From: Bacillus sp. EB600
GTDB taxonomy: Bacteria; Bacillota; Bacilli; Bacillales; Cytobacillaceae
Assembly (NCBI RefSeq): GCF_024494385.1
Contig: NZ_JAEVLT010000028.1
Span: 1-59,553, forward strand
Reading direction: 5' to 3'
DNA length: 59,553 nucleotides
The notes beneath the pieces were generated by a model, which saw only the letters and a program-made list of their open reading frames with translations, made no database searches and had not been told where the DNA came from. Positions 27,015-35,561 of the stretch are shown here, one piece after another; the first letter of the stretch is position 1; each line of letters begins with the position of its first letter. Position numbers and translations under genes: made by a program.

Positions 27015-27803
27015 GTGGAATTTCAAACAATCCAATTTGAACGCCGGTGCGCCGGTGCATGGATTTTTTTAAACATGCCGAAAAAGATGAATTCGATATC
27101 GTCACAAATGCTGACGGAATTGGACAGCGTCCTGAATGAATGTCAAGCAGACGACAGGATCAGGGCAATCGTTTTTACTGGAAAAGGTGAAGCCTTTTGC
27201 GCTGGAGCAGACCTCAAAAATGTGCTTTCTTCCCTTAACAATGCTGAACCGGGTACGAGAGATTTCCTCGATTTGTTTGGGGAAGTTTGCCATATGATTC
27301 GGAAAATGCCGAAGCCGGTAATTGCAGCAGTGAACGGGCTGGCACTGGCAGGGGGACTTGAACTCGTGATGTCCTGTGATATCGTCTTTGCAGCTGAAAG
27401 TGCAAAGATTGGCGATGCCCACTCCAATTTTGGTGTATTTCCAGGTGCGGGCGGTGCAGCCGTTCTTCCAAAGAAGATTGGTCTTAACCGGGCAAAACAC
27501 CTTTTGTTTAGCGGGGAATTCCTTTCAGCTGCTGAGATGGAAAGGTTTGGTCTGGTCCATAAGGTTGTGCCGGATGAGGAACTTGCCAGGGAAGTAGAAC
27601 AGTATGTTGAGATGCTAGCGTCTAAAAGTCCATTGGTGCTGCGGCGCATGAAAGAAGTGGCAAACGCCTCGCTTGATCAAACTCAGGAAGCGGCGCTTCG
27701 TCACGAGATACTGAATCTTCGACAGCACGTTCGTTCATATGATCTTGCTGAGGGATTGAAAGCTTTCACAGAGAAACGCCAACCGGAATTTAAGGGGTAT
27801 TGA
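27015..27803 (+). CDS. Crotonase-family enzyme (enoyl-CoA hydratase-like), 262 aa
   Basis: Oxyanion-hole segments AFCAGADLKN and ALAGGLELVMSCD are present. The first catalytic Glu is Glu116, but the position of the second Glu holds His136 (DAHSNFG), so a plain syn-hydration is doubtful. The GVFPGAGGAAVLP stretch is typical. The enzyme may be a dienoyl-CoA hydratase, isomerase or ring hydrolase suited to the product of the preceding enzyme; that is inference. GTG at 27015 with GAAAGGTGAGG 5 bases upstream is preferred over GTG at 27006. Confidence 0.82.
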   Translation: MEFQTIQFERRCAGAWIFLNMPKKMNSISSQMLTELDSVLNECQADDRIRAIVFTGKGEAFCAGADLKNVLSSLNNAEPGTRDFLDLFGEVCHMIRKMPKPVIAAVNGLALAGGLELVMSCDIVFAAESAKIGDAHSNFGVFPGAGGAAVLPKKIGLNRAKHLLFSGEFLSAAEMERFGLVHKVVPDEELAREVEQYVEMLASKSPLVLRRMKEVANASLDQTQEAALRHEILNLRQHVRSYDLAEGLKAFTEKRQPEFKGY

Positions 27804-27817
27804 GGGGGAAACAAGAA

Positions 27818-28585
27818 ATGAAAATAGAAAATCGGGTGTTTATCATCACAGGAGGTGCCTCGGGACTTGGTGAAGCGTGTTCGAGGCTGTTTGTGGAATC
27901 TGGTGCTAAGGTCGGAATCCTGGACCTAAATGAGGACAGGGGGGAGAACTTAGCAAGAGAGCTTGGCGGCTCTGCTCTATTCTGTAAAACGGACGTGTCT
28001 AATGAGAGCTCTGTATGGGAATCTGTGGATGATGTTGTTAAAACCTTTGGATCCATACACGTGGCAGTCAACTGTGCAGGTCTTATTTATGCTTCTAAGG
28101 TTTACTCAAAGAAAGGTCTTTTCCCAATGGAAATGTTCAATAAAGTCATCCAGGTCAATCTAATCGGCACGATGAACGTAGTTCGCTATGCTGTACGAGA
28201 AATGATGAAGAACGAACCAGATGATAATGGGGAAAGAGGGGTCATTGTCAATACATCCTCTGCTGCGGCTTTTGGCGGTCAATTAGGACAGGCGGCGTAC
28301 AGTGCATCCAAAGCTGGAGTAGTCGGCATGACTCTTCCCATTGCCCGTGAGATTGGGGATTATGGGATGCGGATCGTTTCAATTGCACCAGGTTTGTTTG
28401 ATACGCAAATGTCCAGTGGCATGCCTGAGTCTTTTAAACAGGAGGTTACGAAGCATATTCCTTTCCCAAAACGTCTGGGTAAAACGGCGGAGTATGCGTC
28501 AACAGTAAGGCATATCGTAGAGAACCCTTATCTAAACGGAACGACCATTATGCTTGATGGTGCAGCACAGCTGCCTGCTAAGTAA
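27818..28585 (+). CDS. SDR, 3-hydroxyacyl-CoA dehydrogenase type 2 (HSD17B10-like), 255 aa
   Basis: Classical SDR with intact TGGASGLG, NCAG, Ser in NTSSAAAFGG and YSASK. The insertion between NCAG and the core (ASKVYSKKGLFPMEMF), the stretch HIPFPKRLG, and the C-terminal LNGTTIMLDGA are hallmarks of HSD17B10-type enzymes, which oxidise 2-methyl-3-hydroxybutyryl-CoA and related esters. The ATG lies 14 bases past the stop of the crotonase gene with GAGGGGG before it, so they are co-translated. It would supply the 3-hydroxyacyl-CoA oxidation step for alpha-branched or cyclic substrates. Confidence 0.87.
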   Translation: MKIENRVFIITGGASGLGEACSRLFVESGAKVGILDLNEDRGENLARELGGSALFCKTDVSNESSVWESVDDVVKTFGSIHVAVNCAGLIYASKVYSKKGLFPMEMFNKVIQVNLIGTMNVVRYAVREMMKNEPDDNGERGVIVNTSSAAAFGGQLGQAAYSASKAGVVGMTLPIAREIGDYGMRIVSIAPGLFDTQMSSGMPESFKQEVTKHIPFPKRLGKTAEYASTVRHIVENPYLNGTTIMLDGAAQLPAK

Positions 28586-28599
28586 GAGAGGTATGAGGC

Positions 28600-29628
28600 G
28601 TGACAATAGAATTTAGGAAAGTAGAAGAGTGGTTTACTTTTAAGGATAGCCAAGGAAATTTAATAGAAAGAAAAACGGAAATTCGCTTTGATCCGCTTAC
28701 AGGAGAATCGTCACGCTTAATTTATGATCCAGGGTTAAAAATAATCCCTCCTGATTATACAGAGGTAGCTGTCCAAACAGGCGGGACTAATTGTCCGTTC
28801 TGTAGTGAAAATTTAGTAAAAATGACTCCAATTTTTCTCGAAGAAATCACTGGAGAAGGAAGGATTCAACAAGGAATAGCAGTTGTTGTACCAAATCTTT
28901 TCCCGTACAGCAAACATAATGGAGTTGTTATCATTTCTGATCAGCATTATGTCCGTCTAGAGGAATTTACCACGAGTATGCTGAGAGATGCATTCATGGC
29001 AGCTCAAATATATATCCAAAAAATAGTGCCTACTGATTCAAAGGCAAAATATGCTTCTATAAATTGGAACTACCTGCCATTATCAGGAGGAAGTATTCTC
29101 CATCCGCATATACAAGTGATGGTTTCAGAATCGCCGACAAACTACCAATTCCGAACAATTGAAAAGACAGACGCATTTGAAAGGGAAATGGGTAAAGTTT
29201 ATTTTACTTCCTTATTAGAGAAAGAAAAGAACCTAGGTGAAAGATGGATCGGTGAAGTTGGAAACATTGCTTGGATGCATGCCTTCTCTCCAAAAGGTCA
29301 GAATGATTTCATGGCTATTTTTTCTCAACGGCATTCTGTCAATGATCTTATCGAACAAGACTGGTTAAATTTTGCGAAAGGATTAACTGCTATCTTTTCT
29401 ACATTATCGGAACAAGGATTGGAAAGTTTTAATTTATCTATAAATCTATCAATGGATCCAGAAGCAAATCAGCCGATCCATGCCCGTCTAATCCCACGGC
29501 ATACACTGGGATTTCTCAATACAAGTGATATCAATTTCTTCCAGGCCTTGCATCAAGAAACACTGTCATTTAAAGCACCCGAAGAGATTGCCGTTAAAGC
29601 CAGGCATTATTTTAATAACATCAGATAA
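28600..29628 (+). CDS. GalT/HIT-like nucleotidyltransferase-family protein, 342 aa
   Basis: Zinc-type knuckle NCPFCSEN near residue 65 and the histidine motif GGSILHPHIQVMV near 165-177 (HxHxQ of galactose-1-phosphate uridylyltransferase). A second zinc-like or active-site stretch is IPRHTLGFLN near the C terminus. The order and length match the GalT branch of the HIT superfamily. A sugar-1-phosphate enzyme has no obvious role in acyl-CoA breakdown, and no Leloir genes are nearby. It may transfer a nucleotide to an unusual substrate or repair adducts such as acyl-AMP. GTG start with GAGAGG, 15 bases after the SDR gene, so it belongs to the operon. Confidence 0.78.
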   Translation: MTIEFRKVEEWFTFKDSQGNLIERKTEIRFDPLTGESSRLIYDPGLKIIPPDYTEVAVQTGGTNCPFCSENLVKMTPIFLEEITGEGRIQQGIAVVVPNLFPYSKHNGVVIISDQHYVRLEEFTTSMLRDAFMAAQIYIQKIVPTDSKAKYASINWNYLPLSGGSILHPHIQVMVSESPTNYQFRTIEKTDAFEREMGKVYFTSLLEKEKNLGERWIGEVGNIAWMHAFSPKGQNDFMAIFSQRHSVNDLIEQDWLNFAKGLTAIFSTLSEQGLESFNLSINLSMDPEANQPIHARLIPRHTLGFLNTSDINFFQALHQETLSFKAPEEIAVKARHYFNNIR

Positions 29629-29701
29629 TGGCTGTTGTGCAGGGGGCAGGAAAGTAAAGCCCCGATAGAGATAGAATTCTATACGCAGAAAGGGGAAAAA
29701 A

Positions 29702-30889
29702 ATGGCTGGAGCGCTTGAAGGTTTAAAAATACTAGATTTCAGTACATTGGTTCCGGGGCCTTACGCCACCATGTGCTTAGCAGATATGGGAGCTGATGTT
29801 CTCAGGATTAAATCTGGATCCCGGCCTGATGTGGTGGATTTTTTACCGCCTTTCCTGCCTGGGACAGAGTTGTCAGCCGTATCGGCACAGTTGAGCAGGA
29901 ACAAAAAACTCATGACCCTAAATTTGAAGGATTCTCGTGCAATCAAAGTGATTCATCAACTTCTGAGTGAGTACGATATTATTATTGAACAATTCCGTCC
30001 AGGAGTGATGGCAAAACTAAATCTTGACTACGAAAGTCTGAAAAAAGTAAATCCGAGGTTGATATATTGCTCGTTAACTGGATATGGACAAACAGGTCCG
30101 ATGAGGGATCGTGCAGGACATGATATTAACTACATAGCAATGTCTGGTGTCGCATCTTACTCGGGGAAGAAAGCATCAGGCCCGCCACTTATGGGAGTGC
30201 AAATTGCAGATATTGCTTCAGGTTCTAACAATGCAATTATCGGTATTCTTTCAGCAGTCATTTATCGGGAGCGGACTGGAAAAGGTCAGCATATCGATGT
30301 TTCAATGACTGACGGGATGGTTGCATTCAATTCGTTCATGCAGGGGGCTGCCTATTTAGTTGATGGAAAAGACATAGGAATGGAAGAAAACCTTGTTAAT
30401 GGAGGATCACTGTACGATTACTATGAGACTCTGGATGGAAGATATCTAAGTTTTGGCGGGGTTGAGCCGCAATTTTATAAAGCTTTTTGCCAAACAATTG
30501 GCAAACCAGATCTTGCTGCTGAAGGAGTAGCTCCAAAGGACGGGGCTAAAATTAAGGAAGAGATTCGGGAGATTATAAAGACGAAATCATTAAATGAGTG
30601 GATGACATTATTCAATGCTGCGGATGCCTGTGTTGAGCCGGTACTTACGCTTTCTGAAGTATTAGAGGGGCCTCTTGTGAAAGAACGAAGTATGGTCGTT
30701 GAGGTTCCTGGACCGAATGGGAGAAAGGTGAAACAGATTGCAAATCCGATTAAGTTTTCAGAATCTTCCCCAGAGTACCGTCATACAGGGATTTCTATAT
30801 CAGATGCTAACACGGAAGAAGTCATGAAAAGTCACGGATACTCGCAAGAAAAAATCGAGGAATTTTCTAATACAGGCCTTTTCAGTTGA
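29702..30889 (+). CDS. Class III CoA-transferase (CaiB/BaiF family), 395 aa
   Basis: Family hallmarks: GLKILDFSTLVPGPYATMCL at the N terminus, ADMGADVLRIK, NPRLIYCSLTGYGQTGP, and the catalytic Asp141 in GHDINYIAMSG, which forms the covalent aspartyl-CoA intermediate. Length is normal. These enzymes move CoA between organic acids, for example FldA (cinnamoyl-CoA:phenyllactate) or Frc. In a cluster with an HGD-D-type enzyme and activase this mirrors the fldABC/I layout, and it offers an ATP-free way to load the substrate. Confidence 0.88.
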   Translation: MAGALEGLKILDFSTLVPGPYATMCLADMGADVLRIKSGSRPDVVDFLPPFLPGTELSAVSAQLSRNKKLMTLNLKDSRAIKVIHQLLSEYDIIIEQFRPGVMAKLNLDYESLKKVNPRLIYCSLTGYGQTGPMRDRAGHDINYIAMSGVASYSGKKASGPPLMGVQIADIASGSNNAIIGILSAVIYRERTGKGQHIDVSMTDGMVAFNSFMQGAAYLVDGKDIGMEENLVNGGSLYDYYETLDGRYLSFGGVEPQFYKAFCQTIGKPDLAAEGVAPKDGAKIKEEIREIIKTKSLNEWMTLFNAADACVEPVLTLSEVLEGPLVKERSMVVEVPGPNGRKVKQIANPIKFSESSPEYRHTGISISDANTEEVMKSHGYSQEKIEEFSNTGLFS

Positions 30890-31038
30890 TTAAGAAAAGG
30901 AAAGACAATTCAAGAACCGTTTATAAGAGATATAAAATGGAACATTGTAATTCAAAGCTGCGTACTGGAATGGCAGTGTTAAGGACAAATCCAATCTAAT
31001 TGGGATATGAATTGTTTACACGAAGGGGAGTTGTAGAT

Positions 31039-31839
31039 ATGTATGAAGGGGAAAAAACTGTAAAAAATAGTTTGGTAAGTTTGGAGTTAGACGGTGATGT
31101 GGCCGTCATAATCATTGATAATCCGCCGGTAAATGCTGTAAATTCAGAAGTTATGGCTCAGCTTAACCAGATCCTTCATCATGTGGAAGAGTTAGAAAAA
31201 GTCCGGGCTGCTGTTATTACTGGAGCAGGGGAGAAGGCTTTTGTGGCTGGAGCAGATATTAAACAATTTACAGATCTGGATGAGTCCTCCGGGAAAGCAC
31301 TGGCCTTATTTGGACAGTCTGTTTTTGAAAAAATCAGCCGCTTAAATATTCCTGTAATTTGTGCTGTCAATGGATTTGCACTTGGAGCAGGTTGTGAACT
31401 GGCCTTGGCCTGTGATATCCGTTTTGCTGCTATGAATGCAAAGTTTGGGCTTCCAGAGGTAGGACTCGGGATCATCCCTGGGTATGGGGGCACTCAAAGA
31501 CTGGCAAGACTGATCGGTTCAGGAAAAGCAAAGGAACTTATTCTTTCCGGTGAACAGATCTCGGCAGAGGAAGCCTATCGAATTGGCCTTGTAGAAAGAA
31601 TAGTTCCCGCAGGGGAAGCTTTGAATAGCTCAATAGTATTTGCACGAAAGATAGCAAGAAATGCTCCATTGGCTTTAGAAAGAGCTAAACGGGCAATAGA
31701 TACGGGGCTCAATATGAGCTTACAAGAAGGCATTCAATTTGAAGCGGATCTGTTTGGACAACTTTGTGAAACAAAAGATAAAAATGAAGGGGCTGCAGCA
31801 TTTTTGGAAAAAAGATCTCCGAAATTCGAAGGACAGTAA
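31039..31839 (+). CDS. Enoyl-CoA hydratase, 266 aa
   Basis: A canonical crotonase: oxyanion segment AFVAGADIKQF, catalytic Glu120 (GAGCELALACD) and Glu140 (FGLPEVGLGIIPGYGGTQRL). C-terminal FLEKRSPKFEGQ. Hydrates 2-enoyl-CoA to (S)-3-hydroxyacyl-CoA and is the only one of the three crotonases here with both Glu. ATG at 31039 has GAAGGGGAG 8 bases before it. It is followed by the matching (S)-3-hydroxyacyl-CoA dehydrogenase. Confidence 0.9.
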   Translation: MYEGEKTVKNSLVSLELDGDVAVIIIDNPPVNAVNSEVMAQLNQILHHVEELEKVRAAVITGAGEKAFVAGADIKQFTDLDESSGKALALFGQSVFEKISRLNIPVICAVNGFALGAGCELALACDIRFAAMNAKFGLPEVGLGIIPGYGGTQRLARLIGSGKAKELILSGEQISAEEAYRIGLVERIVPAGEALNSSIVFARKIARNAPLALERAKRAIDTGLNMSLQEGIQFEADLFGQLCETKDKNEGAAAFLEKRSPKFEGQ

Positions 31840-31906
31840 TCCAAACCAGATTATTTAATAAAACAAAGTTAAAATAAAAGCTTTATAAGGAGATGAAGAA
31901 TTAATT

Positions 31907-32758
31907 ATGAAAACAATTGGAGTGGTGGGAGCAGGAACCATGGGGAATAGAATTGCGCAGGTGGCCGCAGAAGCAGGTTACTACGTGATTATGCGTGATG
32001 TAGAAAAAGGATTTGTAGAAAAAGGATTAGCTTCAATTCAAAAAAACATAAACCGGGCTGTAGAAAAAGGGAAAATGGAGCAAGGAAGGGCACAACAAAT
32101 TTTAGATAGAATCAGTGGTACCGTAAATTTGCAGGACTTGGCTGATGCGGACGTAGTCATCGAAGCAATTATTGAAAAGTTGGAACCTAAAAAGGCTCTA
32201 TTTAAGGAACTTGATGTCATTTGCAAAGACTCCACAATCTTTGCTACTAATACCTCTGGTTTAAGTATTACCGAGATTGCTTCCGTAACAAACAGACCCA
32301 ATAAGGTTATAGGCATGCATTTCTTTAATCCGGTTCCTGTAATGAAGTTGATCGAAATTATTAAGGGTCAGGAAACTTCAAATGAGTGCTTTGAAATTGT
32401 AAAGAACTTAACAGAATCCTTTGGAAAAACAGGAATTCAGGTAAATGATGCACCATTGTTTGCGGTCAATCGAATTTTGGTGCCAATGCTTAATGAAGCC
32501 ATCTTTGTTCTCGCGGAGGGAACTGCCAGTGCTGAGGATATTGACGAGGGTATGAAGCTTGGGGCAAACCACCCGATCGGACCCCTTGCATTAGCGGATC
32601 TTATTGGTTTGGACACTTTGCTCTTTGTAACCGAAACATTATATACGGAGACATATGACAGCAAATACCGCCCATGTCCATTGCTGAAGAAGCTTGTACG
32701 TGCAGGACATTTAGGCAGGAAGACAGGCAAGGGATTTTATGATTATGAAAGCAGGTGA
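31907..32758 (+). CDS. 3-hydroxybutyryl-CoA (3-hydroxyacyl-CoA) dehydrogenase, 283 aa
   Basis: Rossmann motif [13 protein letters not shown] at the N terminus, NTSGLSI near 118, [17 protein letters not shown] with the catalytic His (HFFNP), and the C-terminal domain [15 protein letters not shown] single-domain HBDH of normal length. Oxidises (S)-3-hydroxyacyl-CoA with NAD. Its TGA lies 5 bases before the ATG of the next crotonase gene, showing a tight operon. Confidence 0.92.
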   Translation: MKTIGVVGAGTMGNRIAQVAAEAGYYVIMRDVEKGFVEKGLASIQKNINRAVEKGKMEQGRAQQILDRISGTVNLQDLADADVVIEAIIEKLEPKKALFKELDVICKDSTIFATNTSGLSITEIASVTNRPNKVIGMHFFNPVPVMKLIEIIKGQETSNECFEIVKNLTESFGKTGIQVNDAPLFAVNRILVPMLNEAIFVLAEGTASAEDIDEGMKLGANHPIGPLALADLIGLDTLLFVTETLYTETYDSKYRPCPLLKKLVRAGHLGRKTGKGFYDYESR

Positions 32759-32763
32759 ACATA

Positions 32764-33540
32764 ATGTCTAAACCCATAGAAGTGAATATTGAAGATGGGA
32801 TTGGAATTATTACGTTAAATCGTCCAGAAAAACTAAATTCATTATCGTTTGAGTTAATCGAAGCATTTACTCTGGAATTGGAAAAATTAGATAAAAATAA
32901 AAAAGTGAAAGTAATTATTGTATCGGCTGAAGGAAAAGCATTTTGCGCGGGCGGAGATTTGGAGACAATGAAGAATTTATCCGAATCAAATGACAAACTT
33001 GATTATATGCAAAAAGCCTCTGGTTTGACTAAGACAATCCTTAGCCTTGATAAATATGTTGTTTCCGCTGTCCATGGATTTGCAGCAGGGGCAGGTTTTA
33101 GTTTAGCACTTGCATCGGATTTTATTGTAGCTGACAGCTCCGCAAAGTTTGGTTTGAATTTTGTACATGTGGGGGTCATTCCTGATCTAGGTTTAATGAA
33201 ATTACTTTCGGAACGAGTACCTGTGGCTATTGCCAAAGAATGGATTTTGTCCGGGAAAGTAATTTCGGCGGAAGAAGCAAAAAATTGGGGGATTATCAAT
33301 CGAATATCGGAAGAAGATGTTCTTCAAGAAGCAATTGAATTCTCTCAGATCATATTAAAGGGCCCCCAGTTAAGCAACAAATATGTTAAACAAATGTTCA
33401 ATCATACCGTAAATTTAAATTGGGATATTGTCCTGAATCAAGAAAATATGATTCAAACATTCCTTATGCAAACAGAAGACTATCAGGAGGGGCTTAGGGC
33501 CTTTTATGATAAAAGAGATCCTCATTTCAATAGAATTTAA
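32764..33540 (+). CDS. Crotonase-family isomerase (PaaG-like), 258 aa
   Basis: AFCAGGDLETM and GAGFSLALASD form the oxyanion hole, but both Glu positions are replaced (Ser in GAGFSLA; Phe in FGLNFVHVG). GVIPDLGLMKLL with Asp after Pro matches the PaaG / enoyl-CoA delta-isomerase branch. The enzyme probably shifts a double bond rather than adds water. ATG at 32764 follows AGGTG by 7 bases; a GTG at 32755 overlapping the previous stop is less likely. Confidence 0.83.
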   Translation: MSKPIEVNIEDGIGIITLNRPEKLNSLSFELIEAFTLELEKLDKNKKVKVIIVSAEGKAFCAGGDLETMKNLSESNDKLDYMQKASGLTKTILSLDKYVVSAVHGFAAGAGFSLALASDFIVADSSAKFGLNFVHVGVIPDLGLMKLLSERVPVAIAKEWILSGKVISAEEAKNWGIINRISEEDVLQEAIEFSQIILKGPQLSNKYVKQMFNHTVNLNWDIVLNQENMIQTFLMQTEDYQEGLRAFYDKRDPHFNRI

Positions 33541-33827
33541 GTAGACTAAATAGAAATAAATAGCTTTAGGTAAAGAAAAATAAATAAAAGTATCTAATAT
33601 TTTCTGATAATCAGTAATATTTCTACAACAAAGATAAAAATTTGATTAAATTTATTTATAGTTACTAGGAAAAATCGAAATTTTGCTTTTAAATTGGCAA
33701 GATATATTTCCTAATAGACGTTTAAGGTACTCGAAGTAGAGAGATTAATATCAAAATATATATAAGATAAGGGTTTTAAGATTGATGTAATGGTATAACC
33801 ATAAGTATTTGTAAATAAGGAGTAAAA

Positions 33828-33977
33828 ATGAGTTTGTTAGAATCTGAAATTCTGCCTAAAGTAAAAAAAACTAAAAATGGAGTTCCTACTGTGATTGAAT
33901 GGAACGGACAAAGATATATTTTAGATCATGTGAATCAGCAGAAGCCCAAGAAAAACATGTTTCAAAAATCCGATTAA
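33828..33977 (+). CDS. Small unknown protein, 49 aa
   Basis: TAAGGAG 5-8 bases before ATG at 33828; the frame ends with TAA at 33975. The product is basic (many Lys) with the core PTVIEWNGQRYILDHV, which could form a small beta hairpin. Not recognised. It lies with the next small gene in a 830-base gap inside the catabolic operon and differs in style from its neighbours. Confidence 0.55.
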   Translation: MSLLESEILPKVKKTKNGVPTVIEWNGQRYILDHVNQQKPKKNMFQKSD

Positions 33978-34010
33978 GTAAGATGGTCCCGGTTAAATTG
34001 GAGGAAACAC

Positions 34011-34301
34011 ATGAAAATAAGTGGAGAAATCTATAACAAAAGAACATATATAGATGACTACAGACAGAATATTACCAGTATTTTATTTGTTGAATTAGAA
34101 AAAATGATAAAAGTTAATGGTGAGATGATTAAGTTTATCCCAATAATATGTGACGGTTTTTCCGATTTTAATATAGGGGAGAAAATAGAAGTTGATGGGG
34201 TAATCAGTTTTGAATCTATTAAGACCTCGAAAGGAAATCGTAGTTTTTCACTAAACCCTGTTATCCGCCTTTGTCAAGGAGAACCGGTTAGTAATCTATA
34301 G
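34011..34301 (+). CDS. Small unknown protein, 96 aa
   Basis: GGAGG 5 bases before ATG. The protein is beta-rich (GEIYNKRTYIDDY, FIPIICDGFSDF, KIEVDGVISFE) and could be an OB-like or SH3-like fold, but I cannot assign a family. It follows the 49-aa gene by 33 bases, so the two probably form a unit inserted between the crotonase and acyl-CoA dehydrogenase genes. Confidence 0.6.
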   Translation: MKISGEIYNKRTYIDDYRQNITSILFVELEKMIKVNGEMIKFIPIICDGFSDFNIGEKIEVDGVISFESIKTSKGNRSFSLNPVIRLCQGEPVSNL

Positions 34302-34388
34302 GAAAAATTCTCTAGCTTTTAATAAAACCAAATAATCACTTTTGAATAAGGAAAGGAAACGGACCTTTTACAAATGGAGGATGCTATG

Positions 34389-35534
34389 ATGCACTTTCAA
34401 TTATCAGAAGAGTATGAAATGATCCGAAAGATGGTGCGGGATTTTGCAAAGAAAGAAGTAGCACCTACAGCGGAAGAACGTGATGAAGAAGAACGCTTTG
34501 ACCGGGAGATTTTCCGAAAGATGGCCGAGCTCGGTTTAACAGGTATTCCATGGCCTGAAAAATATGGTGGCATCGGCAGTGACTATGTTTCTTACTGTAT
34601 AGCGGTAGAAGAACTGTCCCGTGTATGCGCTTCAACTGGTGTTACACTCTCTGCACACACCTCTTTAGCAGGATGGCCTGTCTTTAAATTTGGAACAGAA
34701 GAACAAAAACAAAAATACTTAAAACCGATGGCACAAGGAGAAAAAATCGGCGCCTACGGTTTAACTGAGCCAGGCTCCGGTTCCGATGCCGGCGGCATGA
34801 AAACAACTGCCCGCAAAGCAGGTAATGAGTATATTTTGAACGGCTCCAAAATTTTTATTACGAATGCAGGGATTGCGGATATCTATATTGTTTTCGCGGT
34901 AACAGATCCCTCATCTGAAAAGAATGGGATAACCGCTTTTATTATCGAAAAAGATTTTCCCGGCTTCTATATAGGAAAAAAAGAAAAGAAAATGGGGATC
35001 AGGTCTTCGCCGACAGCGGAAATTATCTTTGAAGATTGCCTTGTACCGAAGGAAAATGTGCTCGGTGAAGAAGGGAAAGGGTTTAAAGTAGCAATGATGA
35101 CCTTGGACGGGGGACGTAATGGAATTGCAGCCCAGGCGCTCGGAATTGCTCAGGGTGCTTTAGACGCAGCTGTAGGATATGCAAAAGAACGACAGCAATT
35201 CGGCAAGTCAATCGCCGCTAATCAGGGTATTTCTTTTAAACTGGCAGATATGGCAACGGCAGTTGAATCTTCACGTCTATTAACCTATCAGGCTGCGTGG
35301 CTGGAATCCAACGGTTTGCCCTACGGAAAAGAGTCGGCAATGTCGAAGCTGTTAGCAAGTGATACGGCGATGAAGGTTACAACAGAAGCTGTTCAAATAT
35401 TTGGTGGCTACGGTTATACAAAGGATTATCCAGTAGAACGTTTTATGCGTGATGCCAAGATTACACAAATTTATGAGGGAACAAACGAAATTCAACGAAT
35501 GGTAATTGCAGGAAACCTTTTAAACGGCAAATAA
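34389..35534 (+). CDS. Acyl-CoA dehydrogenase, short/branched-chain type (AcdA-like), 381 aa
   Basis: Motifs: [37 protein letters not shown], catalytic Glu363 in [13 protein letters not shown], and C-terminal NLL. The pattern is very like Bacillus AcdA/MmgC butyryl- or isobutyryl-CoA dehydrogenases. GGAGG lies inside the first ATG of the frame (34374), so ATG 34386 or 34389 is used; 34389 has 8-base spacing and starts MHFQLSEE as in relatives. It precedes icmF, consistent with a role in C4 branched or straight acyl-CoA. Confidence 0.9.
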   Translation: MHFQLSEEYEMIRKMVRDFAKKEVAPTAEERDEEERFDREIFRKMAELGLTGIPWPEKYGGIGSDYVSYCIAVEELSRVCASTGVTLSAHTSLAGWPVFKFGTEEQKQKYLKPMAQGEKIGAYGLTEPGSGSDAGGMKTTARKAGNEYILNGSKIFITNAGIADIYIVFAVTDPSSEKNGITAFIIEKDFPGFYIGKKEKKMGIRSSPTAEIIFEDCLVPKENVLGEEGKGFKVAMMTLDGGRNGIAAQALGIAQGALDAAVGYAKERQQFGKSIAANQGISFKLADMATAVESSRLLTYQAAWLESNGLPYGKESAMSKLLASDTAMKVTTEAVQIFGGYGYTKDYPVERFMRDAKITQIYEGTNEIQRMVIAGNLLNGK

Positions 35535-35561
35535 ATAGAACAAGGCAGGTGGTGCTAAAAG

